34,194 nucleotides of DNA from assembly GCA_017882785.1 (NCBI GenBank), contig JADGOV010000023.1, forward strand, positions 1-34,194. Direction: 5' to 3'. The stretch comes from Frankiaceae bacterium (GTDB taxonomy: Bacteria > Actinomycetota > Actinomycetes > JADGOV01). Numbering within the stretch: the first letter of the stretch is position 1; every line of letters begins with the position of its first letter. Below the pieces are notes generated by a model that worked only from the letters and a program-made list of their open reading frames with translations, ran no database searches and was not told where the DNA came from. Positions 7,034 to 15,616 of the stretch are shown here, piece by piece. The translations under genes were made by a program, and so were the position numbers.

Positions 7034-8164
7034 GTGCGTGCCGCTGTAGTAACCGAGACCCGCCCGGGCGAACGTCGTGTCGCCGCCACCCCCGAGACCG
7101 TGGGCAAGCTCGCCGCCGCCGGCTGGACGGTCGTCGTTCAGTCTGGTGCCGGCGTCCGGGCCGCTGCCGCGGACTCCGAATATGCCGACCGCGGTGCCGA
7201 GATCGTCGGCACCGCGAAAGAAGCGTTGGACGGCGCAGCTGTCCTGCTCGTCGTCGCCCCACCCTCCGACGACATCATCCAGCTCATGCCGGTTGGTTGT
7301 GGAGTTATCGGGTTGCTCGAGCCAACCGTCCCGACCACGCCCTTGAGAGCCCTTGCCGACCAGCGGGCGACCGCCTGGGCGCTGGAACTCCTGCCCCGGA
7401 CCAGCCGGGCTCAGAGCATGGACGCGCTGTCCAGCCAGGCGCTGGTCGGCGGGTACCGGGCGGTCATCGAGGCCGCGCTGCGATTGCCGCGGTTCTTCCC
7501 GATGGCCATGACCGCCGCCGGCACCGTGCCGCCAGCCCGGATTTTCGTACTCGGCGCCGGCGTGGCCGGTCTGCAGGCCATCGCCACCGCCCGCCGCCTT
7601 GGCGGGGTCGTGGAGGCCAACGACGTGCGCTCCGCAGCTGCGGAGGAGGTCAAGTCCCTGGGCGCGAAGTTCGTCGACGTCACCGAGGGCCAGACCTTGG
7701 AAGGGGCGGGTGGATACGCGCGGGAGGCGACCGAGGAGGAACTTGCCGAACAGCGGGCCAGGCTCGCGGATCACCTTGCCACCTCCGACGTAGTGATCAC
7801 GACTGCCGCCGTTCCCGGCCGGCGGGCACCTAGGTTGATCACTACCGAAATGGTAGAGCGGATGCGCCCCGGATCGGTGATCTTTGACCTGGCCGCCGAA
7901 ACCGGCGGCAACTGTGAGCTGTCCAAGCCTGGTGAGGATGTTGTCCACAACGGCGTCGTCATCGCCGGTGCCAGCAACGTCCCCAGCGCCATGGCGAAGG
8001 ACGCCAGCGCGCTCTATGCCCGCAACGTCGCAACCTTCTTGCTGTTGATGACGAAGGAGGGCGCCTTCGCGCCTGACTTCGAGGACGACCTTGTCATCGG
8101 CGCCTGCATCCTGCGCGACGGTTCACCCGTGCACCCACTCGTCAAGGAGGCTCTGGGCGCATGA
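7034..8164 (+). CDS. pntAA: NAD(P) transhydrogenase alpha subunit, part 1 (NAD-binding)
   Basis: A 376-residue soluble NAD(H)-binding domain I of proton-translocating transhydrogenase. It opens with the family signature RAAVVTETRPGERRVAATPE and carries the Rossmann motif FVLGAGVAGLQAIATARRLGG followed by EANDVRSAAAEEVKSLGAKF. A later NGVVIAGASNVPSAMAKDAS segment closes the fold. The alpha subunit is split: membrane segments are on the next gene, pntAB, as in Rhodospirillum-type enzymes. The GTG at 7034-7036 is the start because conserved sequence begins there. The stop overlaps the pntAB start by 4 nt (ATGA), so the three subunits are translationally coupled. The complex uses proton motive force to make NADPH from NADH. 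Confidence 0.95.
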   Translation: MRAAVVTETRPGERRVAATPETVGKLAAAGWTVVVQSGAGVRAAAADSEYADRGAEIVGTAKEALDGAAVLLVVAPPSDDIIQLMPVGCGVIGLLEPTVPTTPLRALADQRATAWALELLPRTSRAQSMDALSSQALVGGYRAVIEAALRLPRFFPMAMTAAGTVPPARIFVLGAGVAGLQAIATARRLGGVVEANDVRSAAAEEVKSLGAKFVDVTEGQTLEGAGGYAREATEEELAEQRARLADHLATSDVVITTAAVPGRRAPRLITTEMVERMRPGSVIFDLAAETGGNCELSKPGEDVVHNGVVIAGASNVPSAMAKDASALYARNVATFLLLMTKEGAFAPDFEDDLVIGACILRDGSPVHPLVKEALGA

Positions 8165-8481
8165 ACTATCCCACTCTCGCGCTCCTCACAATCTTCATTC
8201 TCTCCGTCTTCGTCGGCTTCGAGGTCATCTCGAAGGTCTCGAGCATGCTGCACACCCCACTGATGTCCGGCGCCAACGCGATCCACGGCATCATCGTGAT
8301 CGGCGCCATGACGGTGCTGGCCACCTCGCACGGCATCCTGCAGCTGACCATCGGCTTCATCGCGGTCGTCTTCGCCACCATCAATGTCGTAGGCGGCTTC
8401 GTGGTCACCGACCGGATGTTGGAGATGTTCAAGGGACGCCAGCCGGCCAAGCAGGCGGCGGACTCTGGAGCGCAGCGATGA
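8161..8481 (+). CDS. pntAB: NAD(P) transhydrogenase alpha subunit, part 2 (membrane)
   Basis: A 106-residue membrane subunit, the usual length for PntAB. It has three hydrophobic spans: an N-terminal one within YPTLALLTIFILSVFVGFEV, then HGIIVIGAMTVLA, then FIAVVFATINVVGGFVVTDRM. The family signature FVGFEVISKVSSMLHTPLMS and the NVVGGF..TDRML motif are both present. It supplies part of the proton channel together with PntB. It overlaps both neighbours by 4 nt (8161-8164 and 8478-8481, ATGA at each), so it sits in the middle of a tightly coupled operon. Confidence 0.95.
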   Translation: MNYPTLALLTIFILSVFVGFEVISKVSSMLHTPLMSGANAIHGIIVIGAMTVLATSHGILQLTIGFIAVVFATINVVGGFVVTDRMLEMFKGRQPAKQAADSGAQR

Positions 8482-9854
8482 CCCGCAGCCAAGTGATCGA
8501 GTCCGTCTACCTCATCTGCGCGGTCTGCTTCATTTTGGCGCTGAAAGGACTGTCCTCGCCGAAGACCGCGCGGACCGGAAACCTGATCGGTGCCGGCGGC
8601 ATGGTGCTGGCGGTGCTGGCCACGTTCGCGGACAAGCGCATGGCCCACCTGCCGCTCATGATCGCCGGAATCGTCATCGGCATCGCGGTCGGGATTCCAG
8701 CGGCTCGGCAGATCAAGATGACCGCGATGCCGCAGATGGTGGCCATCTTCAACGGCGTCGGCGGTGGCGCGGCCGCCTTGGTCGGCCTGCTGGAGTTCAC
8801 CCAGCATCCTGACGTCGCGGTCGCGCGCACACTGGCCGTCATCCTGGCGGCCGTCATCGGCGGGGTGTCCTTCACCGGTAGCATCATCACCTTCCTCAAG
8901 CTGCAAGAGATCATGAGCGGCCGCCCGATCGTCTACCCGGGTGCGAAGTTCGGCAACATCGGCCTGGTCATCGCGGCAGTGGTGTTCGGCGTGCTGACCG
9001 CGAGCACGGGTAGCGCCTGGTGGCTGGTCGCCCTGCTCGTCGTGTCCATGCTGTTCGGTGTCGCGTTCGTGCTGCCCGTCGGTGGCGCGGACGTCCCGGT
9101 GGTCATCTCCCTGCTGAACGCGTTCACCGGTCTGGCCGTGGCGGCCTCCGGTTTCGTGCTGAACAACGTGCTGCTCATCGTCGCCGGCACGCTCGTCGGC
9201 GCCTCCGGAACGCTGCTGACCCAACTGATGTCCAAGGCGATGGGTCGCAGCATCGCCAATGTGCTGTTCGGCGCATTCGCCGGCAGCACCATGGGTTCGA
9301 CCGCCGAGGTCGGCGGCGACCGGCCGGTGAAGAGTTCCAGCGCGGAGGACATCGGCGTGCTGCTCGCCTACAGCCACAAGGTGGTCATTGTGCCCGGCTA
9401 CGGGTTGGCGGTGGCCCAGGCCCAGCACACCATCCACGAATTGGCGGGATTGTTGGAGTCCAAGGGCGTCGAGGTGTCCTATGCCATCCATCCGGTGGCC
9501 GGGCGCATGCCGGGGCACATGAACGTCCTGCTCGCCGAGGCGAACGTGCCGTACGAGCAGCTCAAAGAGATGGACGAGATCAATCCGGAGTTCGACCGGA
9601 CCGACGTGGCGTTGGTGGTCGGGGCGAATGACGTGGTCAACCCGGCGGCGCGGGACACCCCGAGTGCCCCGATCTACGGCATGCCGATCCTGGATGTCGA
9701 CCACGCCTCGAACGTCATCTTCCTCAAGCGCTCGATGCGACCCGGCTTCGCCGGGATCGAGAACGAGTTGCTCTTCGACGGCAAGACGACGCTGCTCTTC
9801 GGGGACGCGAAGAAGTCACTCACCGACCTGGTGAGCGCGGTCAAGAGCAACTGA
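8478..9854 (+). CDS. pntB: NAD(P) transhydrogenase beta subunit
   Basis: A 458-residue PntB. The first 270 or so residues hold multiple membrane spans, with ALKGLSSPKTARTGNLIGAGGM and FNGVGGGAAALVG among the conserved stretches. The C-terminal NADP(H)-binding domain III has VIVPGYGLAVAQAQH, HPVAGRMPGHMNVLLAEANV, VGANDVVNPAA and MPILDVDHA, all hallmark motifs. Together with PntAA and PntAB it completes the enzyme. The ATG at 8478 overlaps the pntAB stop by 4 nt. Two GC-rich hairpins follow the stop. No gene is missing or truncated, so the operon should be functional. Confidence 0.96.
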   Translation: MTRSQVIESVYLICAVCFILALKGLSSPKTARTGNLIGAGGMVLAVLATFADKRMAHLPLMIAGIVIGIAVGIPAARQIKMTAMPQMVAIFNGVGGGAAALVGLLEFTQHPDVAVARTLAVILAAVIGGVSFTGSIITFLKLQEIMSGRPIVYPGAKFGNIGLVIAAVVFGVLTASTGSAWWLVALLVVSMLFGVAFVLPVGGADVPVVISLLNAFTGLAVAASGFVLNNVLLIVAGTLVGASGTLLTQLMSKAMGRSIANVLFGAFAGSTMGSTAEVGGDRPVKSSSAEDIGVLLAYSHKVVIVPGYGLAVAQAQHTIHELAGLLESKGVEVSYAIHPVAGRMPGHMNVLLAEANVPYEQLKEMDEINPEFDRTDVALVVGANDVVNPAARDTPSAPIYGMPILDVDHASNVIFLKRSMRPGFAGIENELLFDGKTTLLFGDAKKSLTDLVSAVKSN

Positions 9855-9863
9855 GGGCGGGTT

Positions 9864-9902
9864 GTTGCCCTGACCGTCCGCGACCCGGATGGTCAGGGCA
9901 AC
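9864..9902. terminator. Hairpin after pntB, bidirectional terminator candidate
   Basis: GTTGCCCTGACC (9864-9875) and GGTCAGGGCAAC (9891-9902) are perfect 12-bp complements around a 15-nt loop. The hairpin lies between the converging pntB and glpD stops. It has no T-tract, as is common for actinobacterial terminators. Confidence 0.7.
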
Positions 9903-9908
9903 GACCAT

Positions 9909-9941
9909 GTCCGCCCGGCAGCCCCTGCCGCCCGGGCGGAC
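9909..9941. terminator. Second hairpin between pntB and glpD
   Basis: GTCCGCCCGG (9909-9918) and CCGGGCGGAC (9932-9941) form a 10-bp stem with a 13-nt loop. It lies 6 nt after the first hairpin and 17 bp before the glpD stop on the other strand. The tandem arrangement suggests one hairpin serving each direction. Confidence 0.6.
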
Positions 9942-9957
9942 AGGGTCGATTCGGTGG

Positions 9958-11715
9958 CTACGCCGTCGCGGCGCCGGCCGGCTCGTGGCGTTGGCCGGTG
10001 CGCACGTCCGGAGCCCCTAGCCGGGCCGCGTCCGCGGTGTGGTCATCGGGCATGTCCTGCGACTCCCGTTCGGCGTCGACCCGGAGCACGTAGTGCTCGA
10101 CCTCCCGGGCGATGTCCGTCTCGGACCACCGCAGGAGCGGAGCCACGAGGCGGGCAACCGGAAGAGCGGACTCGGCGCCGCGGCTCCAGGTCTCCACCGA
10201 GATCCGGGTCCGGCGGGTGAGGATGTCATCGAGGTGCAACGCACCCTCGTCCCGCGCCGCGTAGACCGCCTCGGCGGCCAGGTAGTCCGGCGCGCCTTCC
10301 AAGGGATGTCCGAGGGCGCGGTCAGCGCAGATCAGGTCCAGCAGTTCCCTGGTCAGCGCCCCGTACCGGCCGAGCAGATGGTCGATGGTCTCGACCGGCA
10401 CGCCCACCGAGGCGGCCATCGGCTCTCGCTGACCCACTGCCTCGTCGTACCCTTCGGCGCCGAGCAACGGCACCGACTCCGTACGCGAGGGCGGCACGCG
10501 TCGACCCAACTCCCGGGCGGCCGCGTCCACAGCATCGGCGGCCATCACCCGGTAAGTGGTGTACTTCCCGCCTGCCACGACCACCAGGCCCGCGGCCGGG
10601 CGCACCACTGCATGTTCCCGAGACAGGTGCGAGGTTTCGTCCGACTCACCGGCGAGCAGGGGGCGCAGCCCGGCGTAGACCCCCTCGACGTCGTCGGCGG
10701 TCAGCGGTCGCCGGAGCACCCGATTGACGTGACCAAGGATGTAGTCGATGTCGCGCGAGCTGGCCGCGGGATGAGCCCGGTCCAGGTCCCAGTCGGTGTC
10801 GGTGGTGCCGACGATCCAATGGGTTCCCCAGGGGATGACGAACAGCACGCTCTTCTCGGTACGCAGGATCAGTCCGGTCTCCAGATCGATCCGATCCTTC
10901 GGCACGACCAGGTGCACGCCCTTCGACGCGCGGACCCGCAAACGCTCCGAGCCGGGCTCGCCGCCGAGCATCTCGGCGACATCGTCACTCCACACTCCGG
11001 TTGCGGCCACGACCGCCTTGGCGCGCACGTCGATCTCGGCGCCCGATTCCTGATCCCGGACCCGGGCCCCGACCACACGGCCGTGGTCGCGGAGCAGCGA
11101 GAGCACCCGCGCGCTGTTCGCCACCGCGGCGCCGTAGCGAGCCGCGGTCCGCACGAGCGTCATGGTGTGCCGGGCGTCGTCGACCTGGCCGTCGTAGTAC
11201 TGGATGGCTCCGACGAGGGCGTCCCGGCGGAGTCCCGGCGCGACGGCCATCGCGCCCGCCCGGCTCAGGTGGCGATGCCGCGGCAGCGCGCGTCCGCCGC
11301 TCGTGGTGGCACCCATCAGGTCATAGATCGCCACGCCGGCTCCGACGTAGGCGCGCTCCCACCCGCGGTGCGTCAGCGGGAAGAGGAAGGGCACCGGTCG
11401 TACGAGGTGCGGCGCGAGCCGCCGGGTCAGCAGCGAGCGCTCCCGCAGAGCCTCGAGGACCAGCGGGAAGTTGAACTGCTCCAGGTAGCGCAGGCCGCCG
11501 TGGATCAGCTTGCTCGACCGGCTGGAGGTTCCGCTGGCCCAGTCGCGGGCCTCGACCAAGGCCACGGACAGGTTGCGCGTGACCGCGTCGAGCGCGGTGC
11601 CGGCACCGGTCACCCCGCCACCGATCACCAGCACGTCGAAGGTCTCGGTACCCATCCGCGTCAGGGCCTCGTGGCGCTGCCGTGGATTGAGCCGGTCGGG
11701 GTGTGAGGAGGTCAT
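9958..11715 (-). CDS. glpD: Glycerol-3-phosphate dehydrogenase (FAD)
   Basis: A 585-residue FAD-dependent glycerol-3-phosphate dehydrogenase that oxidises glycerol 3-phosphate to dihydroxyacetone phosphate and feeds electrons to quinones at the membrane. The FAD motif VIGGGVTGAGTALDAVTRN is near residue 30, followed by RDWASGTSSRSSKLIHGGLRYLEQ, the GlpD signature. FVIPWGTHWIVGTTDTDWD, GLRPLLAG and VVVAGGKYTTYRVMAADAVD are further family blocks, and the C-terminal accessory domain is complete. The ATG at 11713-11715 lacks a Shine-Dalgarno sequence, but TAGGCT lies 7 nt upstream, which suggests a leaderless transcript. No glpK or glpF is adjacent. Confidence 0.95.
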   Translation of the reverse strand: MTSSHPDRLNPRQRHEALTRMGTETFDVLVIGGGVTGAGTALDAVTRNLSVALVEARDWASGTSSRSSKLIHGGLRYLEQFNFPLVLEALRERSLLTRRLAPHLVRPVPFLFPLTHRGWERAYVGAGVAIYDLMGATTSGGRALPRHRHLSRAGAMAVAPGLRRDALVGAIQYYDGQVDDARHTMTLVRTAARYGAAVANSARVLSLLRDHGRVVGARVRDQESGAEIDVRAKAVVAATGVWSDDVAEMLGGEPGSERLRVRASKGVHLVVPKDRIDLETGLILRTEKSVLFVIPWGTHWIVGTTDTDWDLDRAHPAASSRDIDYILGHVNRVLRRPLTADDVEGVYAGLRPLLAGESDETSHLSREHAVVRPAAGLVVVAGGKYTTYRVMAADAVDAAARELGRRVPPSRTESVPLLGAEGYDEAVGQREPMAASVGVPVETIDHLLGRYGALTRELLDLICADRALGHPLEGAPDYLAAEAVYAARDEGALHLDDILTRRTRISVETWSRGAESALPVARLVAPLLRWSETDIAREVEHYVLRVDAERESQDMPDDHTADAARLGAPDVRTGQRHEPAGAATA

Positions 11716-11722
11716 CGGAGTC

Positions 11723-11728
11723 AGCCTA
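11723..11728 (-). promoter_or_regulatory. Likely -10 box of glpD
   Basis: TAGGCT on the minus strand ends 7 nt before the glpD ATG. This fits TAnnnT with transcription starting at the start codon. No -35 consensus is evident. Confidence 0.45.
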
Positions 11729-11758
11729 CGACGGCAACGTCCGTCACCCGGGGCAGGC

Positions 11759-13549
11759 TCATGCTGCCGGGTCGTGAGCATGGCGGTTCTCCGGCACGAC
11801 CACCACCGCACCGGGCGCGACGGTCACCGGGCCGGCCGCGGTCGGGACGGTGGCCTCGGTTCCGCTGTGATTGATCGCGAACAGCCAGCTCCGTCCGCCC
11901 GCCTCGCGGCGGACCACCTCCACTCCCGGGGTGGTGGGGGCCGCCGGCGTCACGCCGCGCGCGCTGCAGATGCCGTCGAGCCACCCGGCCAGAGTCGCGG
12001 CGTCCGGGGGTGGAGACATACCAGGCGTCACCCCCGTGGTATCCGTGTCGGGTCAGCGCCGGCTGGCCACCCAGGTGGGAGGCGCCGTAGCGGGCCAGCG
12101 CTTCGGCTCCAGCGAGGCGGACCAGCTCAGTCGACTGCGAGCCGGTCCCGCCGGGGAGCAGGCTCACCGACCCGGCGGTGCGGAGCGGGAAGAACTCCTC
12201 GACGACGATGCCCAGCACGTCGCGGAAAGCGCCCGGGTAGCCGCCGAGGCGGACGTGGTCCCGGGAATCCACGATGCCACTGAAGAAGGAGACCACCAGC
12301 CCACCGCCGTCCCCGACGTAGTTCGCCAGATCCGCCGCGGCGGTATCGCTGACGAGATAGAGGCTGGGAGCGATGATCAGCCGATACCGGCTGAGATCGG
12401 CCCTGCGGATGGACGAAGTCGGTCGTGACCCCGGCCCGCCACAGCGGTTCGTAGTAGGCGCGCATCGCCTCGAGATAGGAAAGATCGTCCACCGGGTGGG
12501 AGTCCAGTTCGCCGGCCCACCAGGACTCGCAGTCCCACAGCAGCGCGACCTCGGCCGCCACGGTGCTGCCCTGCACCTCCTGCAGGGAGCGCAGCTCGGC
12601 GCCGAGGGCGCGGACCTCGCGCCAGATCTTGGTGTCGGTCCCGGCGTGCGGCAGCATGCCGGAGTGGAACTTCTCCGCTCCGGCGGCGGAGGCACGCCAC
12701 TGGAAGAACAACACACCGTCCGCTGCCCCGGGCCACGTGCGTCAGGCTGTTGCGACGCAGCTGGCCGGGTGTCTTGGCGAGGCTGCGCGGCTGCCAGTTC
12801 ACCGCGCTGGTGGAGTGTTCCATCAGTAGCCAGGGCATGCCGCCGGCCATTGAACGGGTGAGGTCCGCGGCCATGGTCCGCGCTCCAGGCCCAGTAGTCC
12901 AGCGCCTTGAACCAGGACAACATGAGATTGGTGGTGACCGGCACGCCCGGCGTGACCCGGTGCAGCACGTCCCGTTCCGCGCGGAAACAGTCCAGCAACT
13001 CATCGGAGGAGAACCGCCAGAAGTCCAGCTGCTGGGTCGGGTTGACGAAGTTCGGCGCCAGCCGTACTCGTTGTTGACATGCCACAGCACGAGTGCCGGA
13101 TGCTCGCGGTAGCGCCTGGCGATCGCCTCGGCCAGCGCCACAGCGGCGGACCGGTAATCGGGGGAGCTGGGGCAGTACGCCTGCCGGCTGCCCGGCCACA
13201 GCCGTCGCCCGTCTGCGTTGACCGGCAGGCTCTGCGGATACCGTGCGGAGAACCACGGCGGCGGCGAGGCGGTAGCGGTGGCCAGGTCGACGGCGATGCC
13301 GCCGTCGTGGAGCAGGTCGAGCACGCGGTCCAGCCAGCCGAACTCGAAACGACCGGGGACCGGCTCGAGCAGCGCCCAAGAGAAGATCCCGACGCTGACC
13401 AGGTTCACCCCGGCCGCCTGCATGAGCTCGACGTCCTCGGCCCACACCAATTCCGGCCACTGTTCCGGGTTGTCGTCACCGCCGAAGGCGAGTCCACCCA
13501 GCGCAGCCAGGCCGACCCGGCCGCCGGGGTCGTGTCTGCCGGTCGCCAT
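11759..13549 (-). pseudogene. Beta-galactosidase GH42, decayed by frameshifts and deletions
   Basis: Pieces of one GH42 beta-galactosidase lie in order across all three minus-strand frames. It starts [10 protein letters not shown], followed by [10 protein letters not shown] and [10 protein letters not shown] (acid/base Glu). At about 13060 the text jumps directly to [17 protein letters not shown], so roughly 50 residues expected there are missing. At about 12880 it jumps from ALDYWAW to ADLTRSMAGG, losing roughly 30 more. LLMEHSTSAVNW (nucleophile Glu, codon near 12818) follows. Single-base frameshifts then occur near 12724, near 12402 and in a five-base run at 12006-12010, before a C-terminal beta-sandwich ending about 11759. 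The deletion sizes are judged from the family, not measured. No full-length enzyme can be made. Raw-read error could explain single-base shifts but not the internal deletions. Confidence 0.88.
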
Positions 13550-13617
13550 CAGCTGACTATCTCGTTTCGCTCACCGCCGCGCCAGCGTCATTGGCTATCC
13601 CGAGCGGACGTGGCGGC

Positions 13618-13623
13618 TATGGT
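13618..13623 (+). promoter_or_regulatory. Likely -10 box of galE
   Basis: TATGGT ends 7 nt before the GTG at 13631, the spacing expected for a leaderless transcript. The ATG at 13619 falls inside this box, an argument against it being the start. Confidence 0.45.
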
Positions 13624-13630
13624 CGGGCCA

Positions 13631-14632
13631 GTGAAGGTTCTCGTCACCGGCGGCGCCGGCTACATCGGCAGCGTCGTGAGCGCCCAGCTGTTGGCCGAAG
13701 GGTCGCAGGTGGTGGTCCTCGACGATCTGTCGACCGGCCACCGGGACGCCGTACCGTCCGGGGCCGGGTTCCGCGAGGTGTCGCTGCTCGACCCGCCGGT
13801 GCTGGCCGAGGTGCTGGCCGAGGGTTTCGACGGCGTCCTGCACTTCGCCGCCAAGTCCCTCGTCGGGGAGTCGATGGAGCGCCCGGAACTGTACTACCGC
13901 AACAACGTGGTCGGCTCCCTCAACTTGCTCGATGCCATGCGCGCCGCCGAAGTGCAAAGACTGGTCTTCTCCTCGACCGCGGCCACCTACGGTGAGCCGA
14001 CCGCGGTGCCGATCCGCGAGGACGCGCCGCCGTGCCCGACCAACGCCTACGGCGCGACGAAGCTGGCCATCGACGCGATGATCTCCTTCGAGTGCGGTGC
14101 GCACCGCCTGACTGCGGCCAGCCTGCGCTATTTCAACGTCGCCGGCGCTCGCGGCGAGCAGGGGGAGCGGCACGGCACGGAGACGCACCTCATCCCGATC
14201 GTGCTGCAGGTAGCACTGGGGGCGCGGGAGGCCGTGCAGATCTATGGCACCGACTACCCGACACCGGACGGGACGGCGGTCCGGGACTACATCCACGTCG
14301 ACGACCTCGCTGTGGCCCACCTCCTCGCGCTCGACGCTCCCGCCCCCAGCGGGCCGACCGGGGAGCATCGGATCTACAACCTGGGCAACGGCACCGGTTA
14401 CTCCGTCCGAGAGGTGATCGAGGTCTGCCGGGAGGTCACGGGACATCCCATCCCCGCGGTCGACGTCGGGCGGCGGGCAGGGGACCCCGGTGTGCTCGTC
14501 GCCTCCAGCGAACGGATCACCAGCAGCCTGGGCTGGCATCCCGAGCGCGGCCTGACGGACATGGTGCGCGACGCGTGGACCTTCGCGCGGTCTCGGGCGG
14601 CCATGGCTGGCTCCGCCGCCCACCCGGCCTGA
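13631..14632 (+). CDS. galE: UDP-glucose 4-epimerase
   Basis: A 333-residue extended short-chain dehydrogenase that interconverts UDP-glucose and UDP-galactose with bound NAD. The NAD motif is [10 protein letters not shown] (about 5-14), the active-site Ser/Thr cluster is [11 protein letters not shown], and the Tyr-Lys pair is in NAYGATKLA (Tyr about 140, Lys 144). The GalE-specific [20 protein letters not shown] and [23 protein letters not shown] blocks are all present. The GTG at 13631 gives MKVLVTGG, the standard N-terminus. It diverges from the GH42 pseudogene, so the pair looks like a former galactose-use locus with only the epimerase intact. DUF3097 follows after 10 bp. Confidence 0.94.
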   Translation: MKVLVTGGAGYIGSVVSAQLLAEGSQVVVLDDLSTGHRDAVPSGAGFREVSLLDPPVLAEVLAEGFDGVLHFAAKSLVGESMERPELYYRNNVVGSLNLLDAMRAAEVQRLVFSSTAATYGEPTAVPIREDAPPCPTNAYGATKLAIDAMISFECGAHRLTAASLRYFNVAGARGEQGERHGTETHLIPIVLQVALGAREAVQIYGTDYPTPDGTAVRDYIHVDDLAVAHLLALDAPAPSGPTGEHRIYNLGNGTGYSVREVIEVCREVTGHPIPAVDVGRRAGDPGVLVASSERITSSLGWHPERGLTDMVRDAWTFARSRAAMAGSAAHPA

Positions 14633-14642
14633 TCGGGCGGTC

Positions 14643-15467
14643 GTGCGCAACCTGCCCAGTCGGGAGTACGGCCAGGACGTGCTGGCCACACCTTTGCCGC
14701 CACGCCGTAGCGTCCCCGAGGTGGCTGCAACGCGCGGTCTGGTCGTTGAGGACGTCGAGGGCTACGTCGGGGAGGTTGTGCTTGCCGCCAAGGACGCGTT
14801 CACCCTCGAAGATCGACACGGCCGACGCCGGCTCTTCCGGTACGGACCGGGCTACCTGCTGGAAGGTCGGGCGGTCGTGCTCACCCGACCGGTTCAGGCG
14901 AGCGAGCGGACGGCGGCGAGGACGCGCTCCGGCTCCCGAGCCGCCGCTGGCGCGCCGGCCCGCGTTGCCCGGCAGAGCCGCATTCTGGTGGAAGGCGTGC
15001 ACGACGCCGAGTTGGTGGAGAAGGTCTGGGGCGACGACCTGCGCGTCGAGGGCGTCGTGGTCGAGCCGCTGCACGGCATCGACGACCTGGCGGGGGTGAT
15101 CGCCGGCTTCGCTCCCGCCGGGGACAGGCGCCTCGGGGTGCTCGTCGATCATCTGGTGCCCGGCTCGAAGGAGAGCGGGCTTGTCGGCGTGGTGCGCTGC
15201 CGGTGGCCCACCGATCACGTCCTGGTCACCGGGCACCCGTACGTGGACATCTGGCAGGCGGTCAAGCCGGCGGTGGTCGGGATCCCCGGCTGGCCGGACG
15301 TGCCGCTCGGGCAGTCGTGGAAGGACGGGGTCTGCGCCGCGCTGGGCGTCGGGTCACCGGCCCAGATGTGGGCGCGTGTCCTGCGCTCGGTGCTGTCCTA
15401 CGCCGACTTGGAGACGCCGCTGCTCGGCGCGGTCGAGCATCTGATCGACTTCGTCACCGCCGAGTGA
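14643..15467 (+). CDS. DUF3097 family protein
   Basis: A 274-residue protein of the actinobacterial family DUF3097, recognised from YGQDVLATP, RGLVVEDVEGYVGEVV and the long conserved C-terminal half (GHPYVDIWQAVKP, GIPGWPDVPLGQSWKDGVC). Function is unknown. ILVEGVHDAELVEKVWGDDLR (about 114-133) resembles Toprim motif I, which has a metal-coordinating Glu in a 'VEG..D' turn, and VLVDHLVPGSKES (166-178) could correspond to the acidic second motif. The N-terminal third looks like a small beta-barrel. The GTG at 14643 lies 10 bp after galE, so the two genes may be co-transcribed. Repeat copy 3 follows the stop. Confidence 0.85.
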   Translation: MRNLPSREYGQDVLATPLPPRRSVPEVAATRGLVVEDVEGYVGEVVLAAKDAFTLEDRHGRRRLFRYGPGYLLEGRAVVLTRPVQASERTAARTRSGSRAAAGAPARVARQSRILVEGVHDAELVEKVWGDDLRVEGVVVEPLHGIDDLAGVIAGFAPAGDRRLGVLVDHLVPGSKESGLVGVVRCRWPTDHVLVTGHPYVDIWQAVKPAVVGIPGWPDVPLGQSWKDGVCAALGVGSPAQMWARVLRSVLSYADLETPLLGAVEHLIDFVTAE

Positions 15468-15522
15468 ACGGGGCTCCGGTCATCGGGGCACGCTCCAACT
15501 GCTAGCCCACCCGGGACTGCAC

Positions 15523-15616
15523 CGCCGATCATGCTCGAACGCGCGTTGGGCCCGCCGATCATGCTGAAATGTACGCTCCGCCCGCCTCGCCGACGCTCGA
15601 ACTAGCATGATCGGCG
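15523..15616 (+). repeat. Dispersed three-unit palindromic element, copy 3
   Basis: A 94-nt element in forward-forward-reverse order: CGCCGATCATGCTC at 15523-15536, CGCCGATCATGCT at 15553-15565 and TAGCATGATCGGCG at 15603-15616. It lies between the converging DUF3097 gene (stop 15467) and the FAD oxidoreductase gene (stop 15669). A partial extra piece, GGTCCGAACGAGC at 15625-15637, matches the end of copy 2's last spacer (GGTCCGAATGAGC) and may be a remnant of a further copy. Confidence 0.85.

Noticed and set aside
8166-9704. A long minus-strand frame opposite pntAB and pntB
   Set aside because: It is His/Asp/Gln-rich, the typical antisense of hydrophobic GC-rich coding sequence, and the plus strand carries clear transhydrogenase genes.
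12373-12861. Plus-strand frame opposite the GH42 pseudogene
   Set aside because: It is an antisense shadow; the minus strand holds recognisable GH42 segments over the whole interval.
3716-15616. The dispersed repeats as a CRISPR array or insertion sequence
   Set aside because: Copies are far apart, lack uniform spacers, and no cas or transposase gene is present; each is a single composite palindrome.
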